Assembly: GCF_000935125.1 (NCBI RefSeq)
Contig: NZ_JRKI01000015.1
Location: 22,141-86,140, forward strand
Length of the DNA stretch: 64,000 nucleotides
DNA from: Streptomyces natalensis ATCC 27448
Lineage (GTDB): Bacteria; Actinomycetota; Actinomycetes; Streptomycetales; Streptomycetaceae
Reading direction: 5' to 3'
Under the pieces are notes generated by a model. It made no database searches and was not told the origin of the DNA. It saw nothing but the letters and a program-made list of their open reading frames with translations. Made by a program: the position numbers and the translations under genes. The first letter of the stretch is position 1. Every line of letters begins with the position of its first letter. Positions 48,388 to 58,043 of the stretch are shown here, one piece after another.

Positions 48388-50949
48388 GTGCCTGAACTCG
48401 TACTCGAATTGAACGGAAGGACCTGGACCCTCGATCCGTCCCGGTCCTACAACGTGGGCCGCGATCCGCAGGGCGACATGGTGCTCGACGACGCCCGGGT
48501 CTCCTGGCGGCACGCCACCGTACGGTGGGCCGGCCAGGGCTGGATCATCGAAGACCAGGGCAGCACCAACGGCACCTATGTGCAGGGCCAGCGCATCCAC
48601 CAGGTGGAGATCGGCCCCGGCTCGGTCGTCCACCTGGGCAATGCGACCACCGGTCCGCGGATCAGCCTCGCGGCGGCCGGCGCGCCGGCCGCGGGCGCCG
48701 TCGGCGCGCAGCAGGCCGCGGCGCCGCAGCAGCAGGGCTGGCAGGCCCCGCCCGTGCAGCAGCCGCCCGCGCACCAGGCACCGGTGCAGCAGCCCCCCGC
48801 CCAGCAGGGCTGGCAAGGGCCGCCGCAGGCTCAGCAGCAGCCGCCGTACATCCCGCCGCAGCAGGGCGGGCAGCCGCAGCAGCCCGGCCCCCAGCAGCCC
48901 CCCGCCCAGAACGCGGGCGGCCCGGCGCAGGCCCAGGGCGACCGCAGCCCGACCACCTTCCACCGCCTGGACACGGGCCGGGTGATGCGCATCGGCCGTG
49001 CGCTGGAGAACGAACTGGTCGTCTCCGACCTCCAGGTCTCCCGCCACCACGCCGAGTTCCGGGCCACCCCCGACGGCCGCTTCGAGATCCATGACCTCGG
49101 CAGCCACAACGGTACGTACGTCAACGGCCAGCCGGTCCCCAAGTCCGGCAAGGCCCCGGTCGGCCCGAACGACATCGTCGGCGTCGGCCACTCCACCTTC
49201 CGGCTGGTCGGCGACCGCCTGGAGGAGTTCGTCGACACCGGCGAGGTCTCCTTCTCCGCCCGCCATCTGACCGTCACCGTCGAAGGCGGCAAGCAGATCC
49301 TCAAGGACGTCTCCTTCGGCGTCCCGGAGAAGTCGCTGATCGCCGTCATCGGCCCGTCCGGCTCCGGCAAGTCGACGCTGCTCAAGGCGCTGACCGGCTA
49401 CCGCCCCGCCAACCAGGGCGACGTCCTCTACGACAACCGGAACCTCTACAAGGAGTTCGCGGCGCTGCGCCAGCGCATCGGCCTGGTCCCGCAGGACGAC
49501 ATCCTGCACAAGGAACTGACCGTCCAAAAGGCGCTGCGCTACGCCGCCAAGCTCCGCTTCCCCGGTGACACCGCCGAGGCGGAGCGCGAGGCCCGGATCG
49601 ACGAGGTCCTGCACGAGCTCAAGCTGCATGTGCACCGGGAGAAGAAGGTCACCTCGCTCTCCGGTGGCCAGCGCAAGCGCGTCTCGGTGGCCCTGGAGCT
49701 GCTGACCAAACCGTCGCTGATCTTCCTGGACGAGCCGACCTCCGGTCTCGACCCGGGCATGGACCGCGATGTGATGCAGCTGCTGCGCGGCCTCGCGGAT
49801 GACGGCCGTACCGTCCTGGTCGTCACCCACTCGGTCGCCGAGCTCGGTATCTGCGACAAGCTGCTGGTGATGGCCCCGGGCGGCGGCGTGGCCTACTTCG
49901 GCCCGCCCGAGGAGGCGCTGAACTTCTTCCAGTACGACACCTGGGCGGATGTCTTCTCGGCCTTCGAGAACTACCGCGACTACGACTGGATGGGCCGCTG
50001 GCGCGGCTCCCCGCACTACCAGATGTACGCCGCCGACATCGACGCCGTCGCCCCGCAGTCGGTCAACGTCCAGGCCCCGCCGGCCAGGATGCAGAAGTCC
50101 CAGAGCTGGGGCTCGCAGCTGTGGACCCTGATGCGGCGCTATGTCTCGGTGCTCGCCTCCGACCGCGGCTTCCTGGCGCTGATGGTGATCCTGCCCGCGG
50201 TGCTCGGCGTCGTCTCGATGCTGATCCCCAGCGACTACGGGCTGGGATACGGGCCGACGAAACCGGGCGGCTTCCGGCCGAACCGCGACGCCAGCACGAT
50301 CATGCTGATCCTCGCGGTCGGCATGTGCTTCTCCGGCGCGGCCAACTCCGTCCGAGAGCTGATCAAGGAGCGGGTCATCTACGAGCGCGAACGGGCCACC
50401 GGCCTGTCGCGGTCGGCGTATCTGATGTCCAAGGTGATCGTCCTCGGCGTGGTCACCGCCATCCAGGGCGTGATCATCGCGGTGATCGGCTTCTCGACCC
50501 GGAACATGCCGTCCGAGGGCCTGATCGTGCCCGCGAAACCGGCGATCGAGATGACGCTGGCGATCATCGCGCTGGGCTTCACCTCGATGATGTTCGGCCT
50601 GGTCATCTCCGCGCTGGTCAAGACGGCCGAGAAGACCATGCCGCTGTTGGTCATGTTCGCCATCGTCCAGGTCGTCTTCACCGGCGTGCTCTTCCAGCTC
50701 TTCGACACCCCGGGCGTCGCGCAGGTCGCCTGGCTGATGCCGTCGCGCTGGGCGGTCTCCGCCATGGGCGCGACCGCCGATATGAACACGCTGCTGCCGT
50801 GGGAGCCGGGCAACCCCGACCCGCTGTGGAAGCACCAGACCGGCGTCTATGTGATGGACATGATCATCCTGATCGCCCTGGGCGTCTCGCTCGCCTTCGT
50901 CGTCGCCCGCCTGCTGCGCCGCCACGAGCCGGAGGTCATGCGCAAGTAG
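48388..50949 (+). CDS. FHA-domain ABC-2 transporter fusion
   Basis: 853 residues in one chain: FHA domain 1 (about 1-95; RSYNVGRDPQGDMVL and GSTNGTYVQGQ), a Gln/Pro-rich linker (about 105-185), FHA domain 2 (about 190-285; MRIGRALENELVVSD and GSHNGTYVNGQ), an ABC ATPase (Walker A IGPSGSGKSTLL about 330; signature LSGGQRKRVSVAL; Walker B LIFLDEPTSGLDP) and a C-terminal ABC-2 permease with six helices (about 600-850). FHA domains bind phosphothreonine, so export is expected to respond to Ser/Thr kinases, as for mycobacterial Rv1747. GTG 48388 matches related starts. Confidence 0.92.
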   Translation: MPELVLELNGRTWTLDPSRSYNVGRDPQGDMVLDDARVSWRHATVRWAGQGWIIEDQGSTNGTYVQGQRIHQVEIGPGSVVHLGNATTGPRISLAAAGAPAAGAVGAQQAAAPQQQGWQAPPVQQPPAHQAPVQQPPAQQGWQGPPQAQQQPPYIPPQQGGQPQQPGPQQPPAQNAGGPAQAQGDRSPTTFHRLDTGRVMRIGRALENELVVSDLQVSRHHAEFRATPDGRFEIHDLGSHNGTYVNGQPVPKSGKAPVGPNDIVGVGHSTFRLVGDRLEEFVDTGEVSFSARHLTVTVEGGKQILKDVSFGVPEKSLIAVIGPSGSGKSTLLKALTGYRPANQGDVLYDNRNLYKEFAALRQRIGLVPQDDILHKELTVQKALRYAAKLRFPGDTAEAEREARIDEVLHELKLHVHREKKVTSLSGGQRKRVSVALELLTKPSLIFLDEPTSGLDPGMDRDVMQLLRGLADDGRTVLVVTHSVAELGICDKLLVMAPGGGVAYFGPPEEALNFFQYDTWADVFSAFENYRDYDWMGRWRGSPHYQMYAADIDAVAPQSVNVQAPPARMQKSQSWGSQLWTLMRRYVSVLASDRGFLALMVILPAVLGVVSMLIPSDYGLGYGPTKPGGFRPNRDASTIMLILAVGMCFSGAANSVRELIKERVIYERERATGLSRSAYLMSKVIVLGVVTAIQGVIIAVIGFSTRNMPSEGLIVPAKPAIEMTLAIIALGFTSMMFGLVISALVKTAEKTMPLLVMFAIVQVVFTGVLFQLFDTPGVAQVAWLMPSRWAVSAMGATADMNTLLPWEPGNPDPLWKHQTGVYVMDMIILIALGVSLAFVVARLLRRHEPEVMRK

Positions 50950-50967
50950 CGGCCGCATCAGCCAGTA

Positions 50968-51010
50968 CGCCGAGGGGCGGCACCCGTGCACCGGGTGCCG
51001 CCCCTCGGCG
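50968..51010. terminator. Bidirectional terminator after the FHA-ABC gene
   Basis: A perfect 19-bp stem (50968-50986 with 50992-51010) with a 5-base loop. Confidence 0.85.
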
Positions 51011-51031
51011 GTATGCGTATGGCAGCGCGGC

Positions 51032-51781
51032 TCAGTAGGCCGAGTTCACGTTGTCCATCGAGCCGTACTTGGCGGCCGCGTAGTTGCAGGCGGCGGTGAT
51101 GTTGGCGACCGGGTCGTAGATGTTCCACGAGGTACCGGACACGTGGTAGGTCTTGAAGGTCGGGTCGATGACCTGGAGCAGCCCCTTGGAGGGGATGCCG
51201 TTCTGGGCGTTGACGTCCCAGAGGTTGATCGCCATCGGGTTGCCGGACGACTCGCGCATCAGGTTGCGGTAGATGCCGTTGTACGAGCCGGGGATGTGGT
51301 GCGCGGCCATGACGTTCAGCGACTCGCGGATCCAGCCGTCCAGGTTGTTCGGGTAGATCTTCTTGGCCGGCTTGGCCGGCTTGGGCGCGGCGGGACGGGC
51401 GGCGGAGCGGCTGGCGGCCAGCTTGGCCTTGCGCGCCCGCTCGGCCTTCGCCTTCGCCTCGGCGGCGGCCTTGGCCTTGGCGGCCTTGACGGCGGCGGCC
51501 TTCTTCGCGGCGGCCTCGGCCTTGGCCTGGGCGGCGGTGTCGGTGGCCTGCTTGGCGACCGTGGCCTGCTGGCTCTTGACCGCGCTGGCGACCTCGCTGA
51601 AGGCGACCGGCTTGAGGTTGATGTTCTCAGCGGCAGAGGCCTGGCTTGCGCCCTGGCCGGCGTCGGCACCCGGGACGAGCGCGAAGACCAGCGCGGCGGC
51701 GCCGGCCGCGGCGACACCGGCGGCCGACAGCTTGTGGGTCCGGGTGAAGCGGGTGAATCCAGGAATGGCGTGCTTAGGCAT
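51032..51781 (-). CDS. Secreted SLT-type transglycosylase
   Basis: 249 residues: a signal peptide (LSAAGVAAAGAAALVFALVPGADA), a long Ala/Lys helical stretch (about 65-145) likely coiled or wall-spanning, and a C-terminal lytic transglycosylase domain with RESLNVMAAHHIPGS, NLMRESSGNPMAINLWD (catalytic Glu in RESSGNP) and SKGLLQVIDPTF. It should cleave peptidoglycan. The 420-base upstream leader is unusually long. Confidence 0.88.
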   Translation of the reverse strand: MPKHAIPGFTRFTRTHKLSAAGVAAAGAAALVFALVPGADAGQGASQASAAENINLKPVAFSEVASAVKSQQATVAKQATDTAAQAKAEAAAKKAAAVKAAKAKAAAEAKAKAERARKAKLAASRSAARPAAPKPAKPAKKIYPNNLDGWIRESLNVMAAHHIPGSYNGIYRNLMRESSGNPMAINLWDVNAQNGIPSKGLLQVIDPTFKTYHVSGTSWNIYDPVANITAACNYAAAKYGSMDNVNSAY

Positions 51782-52202
51782 GGCTGGGTTGACCTCTCCG
51801 ATGGGGAACGTCGCAGGGACCATGAGCGGCGGATTACGCCGTTCCCCTCACGGCGCCTTGCGACGGGAGCCATTCTTAGCGGCCGAAAATTGACCCGGCA
51901 AAGGTGTGACGTACGACCCGGGATAGTGGAACCCGGGGACCCAGAATTACGTCCTAGGTAACGAACTCCCTGCTCAGAGGGGAGATGTCAGCCCACTAAC
52001 CCGGCTCGTAAGTGATATGCGTCCTGTGCCCGGCGTCACAGTGGTGAAGGGTTTATCTCGCCAGCCGTAATTGCAAAAGCACAGCCGGTATCGAGCAGAC
52101 GTGCGCGAAGGCTTAATTCATTTCTTTTCCGGTCAAATCGGGCACTCCGCATTCCGGTGCCGGATACCCGGCCGGAATCACGGCAAAGGCTCTTTCCGGG
52201 AC
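51782..52202. other. Long leader region upstream of the transglycosylase
   Basis: 421 bases without a gene, AT-richer than average. On the + strand GGAAC (51928-51932) and CGTC (51950-51953) are 17 bases apart, like an ECF sigma-E type promoter, yet no + strand gene follows. Several hairpins are possible. Wall hydrolase genes in Streptomyces may have c-di-AMP riboswitches, but the known aptamer core is not found here in the needed orientation. Confidence 0.4.
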
Positions 52203-53300
52203 TCACCCCGGCAGCACCAGATGCAGGTCGCCGCACTCCCGCCACCGATAGCGCCGCGCCACGGCGGCCGCATACGCCCGCTCCAGCGCGTCCGGCTCCG
52301 CCACCGCCGCCAGCATCAGGGCCGGCGAGGCCGTCGGCTCGTGCAGCCCGGTGAGCAGGCCGTCCACCGCCCGCACCCCCCGCTTCGGGGTCACCACCAG
52401 ATCCGTCCACCCGGACGCCGCCCGCACCCGCCCGTCCGGCCCGGCCGCCGACTCCAGGGCCCGTACGGCCGTCGTCCCCACGGCCACCACGCGCCCGCCC
52501 GGGGCACGCGGAGCCGCCCGCCGCCGCGCCCGCGCCGCGTTCACCAGCCGTGCCGTCGCCGCCGGCACCGCGAACCGCTCCGCATACGGAGGCTCGAACG
52601 CCTCCGCCGACGCCACCCCCGTGTGCAGCGAGAGCGGCGCGAACCGCACCCCCGCACCCACCAGCCGCGCCACCAGCCCCGCCGTGAACGGCCGGGCCGC
52701 ACCGGGCAGCTCCGCACTGCCGGCGCCGGGGGAGTCCTCCGCGAACACCGACTGGTACGCCGCCGGTGGCTGCTCCTGATCCGGGGGCCCGTACCGGATC
52801 GGCCGCCCGTGGTGGTGCATCACCTGCATCGCTGTGGCGCCCGTCACCCGCCCCCACCACAGCCGTACGCCCCCGGGATCCACCGGCGCCCGGAGCGTCA
52901 GCCGCGCCCCGCCCGGCAGCCGCACCACCCTGCCTTCGGGGCCGCCCGCCCGCGGCCGGGTGCCGCCCCGCCCGTCCGGGGTGCGCAGCTCCACCGCCCA
53001 GCACCCGGCCACCTCCCGGCCCCCCGGATGCCACCGGTCCGCCCGCGTCGAGAAATGCACCACCACCGGCTCACCGCGCCCCCGCCCGTCCCCCGTCCGG
53101 CCGTCCACCGCCGCCGGCAGCGTCCGCGAGGTGTTCACCACCAGGACGTCCCCCGGCGCCAGCAGCCCCGGCAGCTCCCCGAACGCATGGTGCGCGGGCG
53201 CGGCCCCGCCCCGGCTCACCAGCAGCCGCACGGCATCCAGGGCCGGCGCCGGGCCCGGCCCCTTCGACGCCCCCGTCATGACCGCCACCGGCATGATCAC
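52203..53300 (-). CDS. queA: S-adenosylmethionine:tRNA ribosyltransferase-isomerase (QueA-like)
   Basis: 365 residues with the QueA pattern: DVLVVNTSRTLPA (about 52-64), APVDPGGVRLWWGRV region, GRPIRYGPPDQEQPPAAYQSVFAE (first half; split conserved RYG and YQSVFA), FAPLSLHTGVASAEA and VAVGTTAVRALESA. It is expected to add the epoxycyclopentane ring in queuosine synthesis. No other que or tgt gene is in the window. The N-terminal 20 residues are atypical. It is very GC-rich. Confidence 0.85.
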   Translation of the reverse strand: MIMPVAVMTGASKGPGPAPALDAVRLLVSRGGAAPAHHAFGELPGLLAPGDVLVVNTSRTLPAAVDGRTGDGRGRGEPVVVHFSTRADRWHPGGREVAGCWAVELRTPDGRGGTRPRAGGPEGRVVRLPGGARLTLRAPVDPGGVRLWWGRVTGATAMQVMHHHGRPIRYGPPDQEQPPAAYQSVFAEDSPGAGSAELPGAARPFTAGLVARLVGAGVRFAPLSLHTGVASAEAFEPPYAERFAVPAATARLVNAARARRRAAPRAPGGRVVAVGTTAVRALESAAGPDGRVRAASGWTDLVVTPKRGVRAVDGLLTGLHEPTASPALMLAAVAEPDALERAYAAAVARRYRWRECGDLHLVLPG

Positions 53301-53484
53301 GTCCCCTGTCCGGGCCGGGCAGTCCGTTTCCCGGCCCTCGCCCCCAACCTAGGAACGCGGGCGCGCGCGGGACGTCGGCCCCTGGACGGGCCCTGAGCGG
53401 GGCATTCGACCTAGGCCGCGGGTCGTAGCGGGCGGCCGCCGCCGGACCGATACGGGCCGGCCGACCCGCCGGTACGGTGAGCCC

Positions 53485-53592
53485 ATGAGCGAGCGCAGCG
53501 TGGGGGTCCCCCCGGCCGGAGGCCGGCGGAGAATCAGGAAGAGGTGCGCGCCTCGCGGATGCGGGGCCGAGCGCAGCGAGGTCTTGGCATGA
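53485..53592 (+). CDS. 35-codon upstream frame overlapping the histidine kinase start
   Basis: ATG 53485 opens 35 basic codons whose TGA overlaps the kinase ATG (53589). It spans a G/C palindrome (53500-53530) and is bounded by direct repeats GAGCGCAGCG (53491-53500 and 53569-53578). It may be an insertion-created leader rather than a gene. Confidence 0.3.
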   Translation: MSERSVGVPPAGGRRRIRKRCAPRGCGAERSEVLA

Positions 53593-54734
53593 GCAACGGT
53601 CGGGGAGCCGGGATCCCCGCGGTCAGCACCGCGATCCTGGCCATGAGCAGGCATCTGGAGGTGCGCGACGTCCTCAAGACGATCGTCGCCTCGGCCCGCG
53701 AACTGCTGGACGCCGAGTACGCCGCCCTCGGCGTGCCCGACGACCACGGCGGCTTCGCCCAGTTCGTGGTGGACGGCGTCAGCGCCGAGCAGTGGAAGGC
53801 CATCGGCCCGCTGCCGCGCCAGCACGGCATCCTCGCCGCGATGCTGCACAACGCGACCCCCGAGCGCCTGGCCGACGTCCGCGAGGACCCGCGCTTCGGC
53901 GGCTGGCCCGCCGCCCACCCGGACATGTCCGACTTCCTGGGCCTCCCGGTCGCCGACGGCGACGACATCCTCGGCGCCCTCTTCCTGGCCAACAAGCGCT
54001 GCCCCAAAGAAGACGGCCGCTGCGGCTTCACCGAGGACGACGAGCACCTCCTGGGCATACTCGCCCAGCACGCCGCCATCGCCCTGACCAACGCCCGCCT
54101 CTACGAGCGCAGCCGCGAGCTGACCATCGCGGGGGAGCGCGCCCGGCTCGCGCACGAACTGCACGATGCCGTCTCCCAGAAGCTCTTCTCCCTCCGGCTG
54201 ACCGCCCAGGCCGCCACCGCCCTGGTCGACCGCGACCCGGCCCGCGCCAAGGACGAGCTCCACCAGGTCACCGCGCTGGCCGCGGAGGCCGCCGACGAAC
54301 TGCGCGCCGCCGTCGTCGAGCTGCGCCCGGCCGCCCTGGACGAGGACGGCCTGGTCGCCACCCTGCGCTCCCAGGTGCAGGTCCTCGACCGCGCCCACAC
54401 CGCCCGCGTCACTTTCTGTTCCCACGGCGTCCGCGCCCTCCCGGCCTCCCAGGAGGAGGCGTTGCTGCGGGTCGCCCAGGAAGCGCTGCACAATGCGCTG
54501 CGGCACTCGGGCGCCGGCCAGGTCGAGGTGACCCTCACCCGCAACGGCCTGGGCGCCCTGCTGCGCATCGCCGACAACGGCCGCGGCTTCGACACCGGAC
54601 TGGTCCGCCGGGCGGGCCGGCACCTGGGCCTCGTATCGATGAGGGACCGCGCCGGCGGCGTCGGCGGCAAGCTCACCGTGACGTCGGAGCCCGGCCGGGG
54701 CACCGCTGTGGAGATGGAGGTACCCGGTGGCTGA
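53589..54734 (+). CDS. GAF-domain sensor histidine kinase (NarX/DevS-like)
   Basis: 381 residues: a GAF domain (about 20-160; DFLGLPVADGDDILGALFLANK), the HisKA_3 dimerisation helix with phospho-acceptor His in ERARLAHELHDAVSQKLFSL (about 175-195) and an HATPase_c domain (N box EEALLRVAQEALHNALRHSG; G boxes IADNGRGFDTG and GTAVEMEV). It has no membrane helix, so it senses an internal signal. It overlaps its response regulator gene. Confidence 0.92.
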   Translation: MSNGRGAGIPAVSTAILAMSRHLEVRDVLKTIVASARELLDAEYAALGVPDDHGGFAQFVVDGVSAEQWKAIGPLPRQHGILAAMLHNATPERLADVREDPRFGGWPAAHPDMSDFLGLPVADGDDILGALFLANKRCPKEDGRCGFTEDDEHLLGILAQHAAIALTNARLYERSRELTIAGERARLAHELHDAVSQKLFSLRLTAQAATALVDRDPARAKDELHQVTALAAEAADELRAAVVELRPAALDEDGLVATLRSQVQVLDRAHTARVTFCSHGVRALPASQEEALLRVAQEALHNALRHSGAGQVEVTLTRNGLGALLRIADNGRGFDTGLVRRAGRHLGLVSMRDRAGGVGGKLTVTSEPGRGTAVEMEVPGG

Positions 54735-55374
54735 CACCCGCTCGATCCGCGTGCTGCTGGTGGACGATCACCAGGTCGTACGGCGGGGACTGCGCACGTT
54801 CCTGGAGGTCCAGGACGACATCGAGGTGGTGGGGGAGGCATCCGACGGCTCCGAGGGCGTCGCGGCCGCCGAACAGCTGCGCCCGGACGTGGTCCTGATG
54901 GACGTCAAGATGCCCGGCACGGACGGCATCGAGGCGCTGCGCACCCTGCGGGGACTGGACAACCCGGCACGGGTGCTGATCGTCACCAGCTTCACCGAAC
55001 AGCGCACCGTCGTCCCCGCCCTGCGGGCCGGCGCGGCGGGCTATGTCTACAAGGACATCGACCCCGAGGCGCTGGCCGCCGCCATTCGCTCGGTGGACGC
55101 CGGACACGTCCTGCTCCAGGCCGAGGTGGCCGGCGCGCTGCTCTCCCAGGAGGAGGGCAACAACGGCCAGGGACGCGGCACTTCACTGACCGAACGGGAG
55201 CGCGAGGTGCTCGCCCTGATCGCGGACGGACGCTCCAACCGCGAGATCGCCCGTGCACTCGTGCTGTCGGAAAAGACCGTGAAAACCCATGTGTCCAACA
55301 TCCTGATGAAGCTCGATCTCGCCGACCGGACGCAGGCCGCGCTCTGGGCGGTCCGCCACGGCATGGGGGACTGA
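54727..55374 (+). CDS. NarL/LuxR family response regulator
   Basis: 215 residues: a receiver domain (VLLVDDHQVVRRGL; phospho-acceptor Asp in DVVLMDVKMPG; Thr in LIVTSF; Lys in YVYKDID) and a C-terminal LuxR HTH (LTEREREVLALIADGRSNRE; ALVLSEKTVKTHVSNILMKL). GTG 54727 overlaps the kinase gene by eight bases, so the two form one system. The chaplin genes follow 180 bases later; control of them is possible but not shown. Confidence 0.94.
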   Translation: MADTRSIRVLLVDDHQVVRRGLRTFLEVQDDIEVVGEASDGSEGVAAAEQLRPDVVLMDVKMPGTDGIEALRTLRGLDNPARVLIVTSFTEQRTVVPALRAGAAGYVYKDIDPEALAAAIRSVDAGHVLLQAEVAGALLSQEEGNNGQGRGTSLTEREREVLALIADGRSNREIARALVLSEKTVKTHVSNILMKLDLADRTQAALWAVRHGMGD

Positions 55375-55556
55375 CGGCGCGGGGCGCCCCTCTACCGCGG
55401 TGCCCCGCCACGACGGAAGCGGAACGTCGTCTTCCGATCCGAGATTCATACTGTCGTGTAGCGGTAGCCCATTCGGCGTATCCCTCTCCGGGGCCGGGCG
55501 TTGTCCAGTGCAGTCGCGGCGGCTGGTCGCGGCATCGGCAACGAGGAGCAAGAGAA

Positions 55557-55799
55557 GTGAAGAACATCAAGCGAGTTGCGGCCATCACGATGGTGGCGGG
55601 CGGCCTCGCCGCCGCGGGTGCCGGCGTCGCCTCCGCCCACAGCCCGCAGGCTCTGGGCACCGCGGTGGGGTCCCCCGGTGTCCTCTCCGGCAACCTCGTC
55701 CAGGCTCCGGTCCACGTCCCCGTGAACGCCTGCGGCAACACCGCCACCATCGTCGGTGCCCTCAACCCGGTCTTCGGCAACCACTGCATCAACTTCTGA
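55557..55799 (+). CDS. Short chaplin with two cysteines
   Basis: 80 residues: signal peptide (MKNIKRVAAITMVAGGLAA...ASA, cleavage about 27) and one chaplin domain: GSPGVLSGNLVQAPVHVPVN, CGNTATIVGALNPVFGNHC. Two Cys at the usual places should form the disulfide. Short chaplins are secreted, assemble as amyloid on hyphae and lower surface tension for aerial growth. Confidence 0.92.
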   Translation: MKNIKRVAAITMVAGGLAAAGAGVASAHSPQALGTAVGSPGVLSGNLVQAPVHVPVNACGNTATIVGALNPVFGNHCINF

Positions 55800-55860
55800 T
55801 CGCAGCCCTGCCGGTACGACCCCGGTGACCGCGCGACGCCACGGTCCGCGCCGTCACGCC

Positions 55861-55898
55861 GGACCGGCCGCGCGGACTCCTGGGCGCGCGGCCGGTCC
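55861..55898 (+). terminator. Hairpin between the two chaplin genes
   Basis: A perfect 14-bp stem (55861-55874 with 55885-55898) with a 10-base loop. The second chaplin likely has its own promoter after it. Confidence 0.75.
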
Positions 55899-55954
55899 CC
55901 TCCACGCAGCCCTGTCATCGCGGCCCCGAGCCGCCAAGTGAGGAACTCGATCTC

Positions 55955-56197
55955 ATGAACACCGCCAAGAAGGCCGCCCTCGTCCTCGCCACCGCCGGTC
56001 TCGCCGCCGGTGCCGCCGCCGGCACCGCGTTCGCCGACGGGGCGCAGGCCTGCGGCAAGGCCGTCCACTCTCCCGGCGTCCTCTCCGGCAACGTCGTCCA
56101 GGCCCCGGTGGACGTGCCCGTGAACGTCACCGGCAACAGCATCAACGTCGTCGGCGTGCTGAACTCCGCCTTCGGCAACGGCTCCCTGAACTACTGA
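55955..56197 (+). CDS. Short chaplin with one cysteine (ChpE-like)
   Basis: 80 residues: signal peptide to about residue 27 (ATAGLAAGAAAGTAFADG) and a chaplin domain with HSPGVLSGNVVQAPVDVPVN, NVTGNSINVVGVLNSAFGNG. Both usual domain cysteines are gone (replaced at VTG and by SLNY). One Cys stands before the domain (QACGKAV). The position matches S. coelicolor chpE, which also lacks the pair. Secreted surface amyloid component. Confidence 0.9.
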   Translation: MNTAKKAALVLATAGLAAGAAAGTAFADGAQACGKAVHSPGVLSGNVVQAPVDVPVNVTGNSINVVGVLNSAFGNGSLNY

Positions 56198-56246
56198 GCC
56201 GCCCGGCCCGGCCCCGACCCCCGGACCGCGCAGGCTCCTTCCCGAC

Positions 56247-56280
56247 GGCCCCGCCGACCGCACCGCGGTCCGGCGGGGCC
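56247..56280. terminator. Hairpin terminator after the chaplins
   Basis: A 10-bp stem (56247-56256 with 56271-56280) extended by an ACCG/CGGT pairing with a bulge, between convergent genes. Confidence 0.65.
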
Positions 56281-56288
56281 GTCGCCGT

Positions 56289-57086
56289 TCACCCCTGCCG
56301 CTCCTCCACCGCGGAGTTGTACGCCGCCACCTGCGCCCGCCGGGCCGTCCGCTCCACCGGCCGCAGCGCCTCGGCACGCGCCGCGATCTCCGAGGAACTC
56401 ACCGCCCCGCCGTGCTCACCGCCCGCCTGCTGCGCGATGTCGATCAGGGCACCCACCCGCTGCGCCAGCTCCAGCACCCGTACCGCACGCGGCGGATAGC
56501 CCGGCGCAAGCACCTTCCGGCCGGCCTCCGCCCGCGCCCGGTACGCCTCCAGCGCCGCCTGCGCCACCGGCCCGGCCCCGGCCACATCCAGCTTCGAGAG
56601 CACCTCGGTCGCCTCCCGCAGCGCCTCCGCCAGCTCCCGCTCCGCCTCGCCGAGCGAGGGCACATCGGCCGGCGGCGCCTCCCGCGCGGGCAGGCAGCGC
56701 CAGACCACCTCGATATGCACATCGGGCCCCGAGCCGCCCTCCGGCCCCGCCTCGTACGCCTCCGGCACCAGGCCCAGCCCGGCCCCGACGGCCAGCACCG
56801 CCTCCTCGGCCTCCAGCGCCCGCGCATTGAATTCCGGCGGTCCGCTCAGCCCCAGCGGATGCCCCGGCACCGGCAGCGCCACCCGCAGACCCACCGCCCC
56901 CAGCCGCCGCAGCCGCCCCAGCGCGAGCGTCAGCCCGACCGGCGCCTCCTCGCCGGGCAGGTCCACGACGCGGTGCACCGTGTCGTCGTCCGCGATACGG
57001 TGCGCGGCTTCATCAGGTGAGACAAGTCCGGCCAACAGGGCATTTCCCCACGACGCCAGCCGTCCTGAACGAGGTTCATCGAGCAT
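56289..57086 (-). CDS. Conserved actinobacterial hypothetical protein (265 aa)
   Basis: 265 residues, soluble, helical. N-terminal SWGNALLAGLVSPDEAAHRI and HRVVDLPGEEAPVGLTLALG; C-terminal part (about 145-265) rich in Ala/Glu/Arg helices. ATG 57086 was chosen for its common MLDEPRSGRLASW opening. It is divergent from the ABC ATPase. Function not known. Confidence 0.75.
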   Translation of the reverse strand: MLDEPRSGRLASWGNALLAGLVSPDEAAHRIADDDTVHRVVDLPGEEAPVGLTLALGRLRRLGAVGLRVALPVPGHPLGLSGPPEFNARALEAEEAVLAVGAGLGLVPEAYEAGPEGGSGPDVHIEVVWRCLPAREAPPADVPSLGEAERELAEALREATEVLSKLDVAGAGPVAQAALEAYRARAEAGRKVLAPGYPPRAVRVLELAQRVGALIDIAQQAGGEHGGAVSSSEIAARAEALRPVERTARRAQVAAYNSAVEERQG

Positions 57087-57193
57087 GGCCCCCAGCCTAG
57101 GGAACGGCACCGACAACGAGTGGCGTAGGTTTGCTGGGGGGAGGCGCCCACAGGCGCACGAGACGACCGAGAGCAATGGGAGACAACGCGCTC

Positions 57194-57985
<792 letters not shown>

Positions 57986-58043
57986 TCCCGCGCGACCCGG
58001 TCGCGCCCTGTCCCGGGCCGCATCGCGGACCTACCATGAACCC

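Noticed and set aside
48370..50991. 873-residue minus-strand open frame
   Set aside because: It is the complement of the FHA-ABC gene, with Asp/His/Arg-rich shadow composition.
51850..52030. Possible c-di-AMP (ydaO) riboswitch before the transglycosylase
   Set aside because: A CAGC...CTAACC resemblance is on the + strand, the wrong orientation, and the CAGCUAAC core is interrupted. Covariance-model search would decide.
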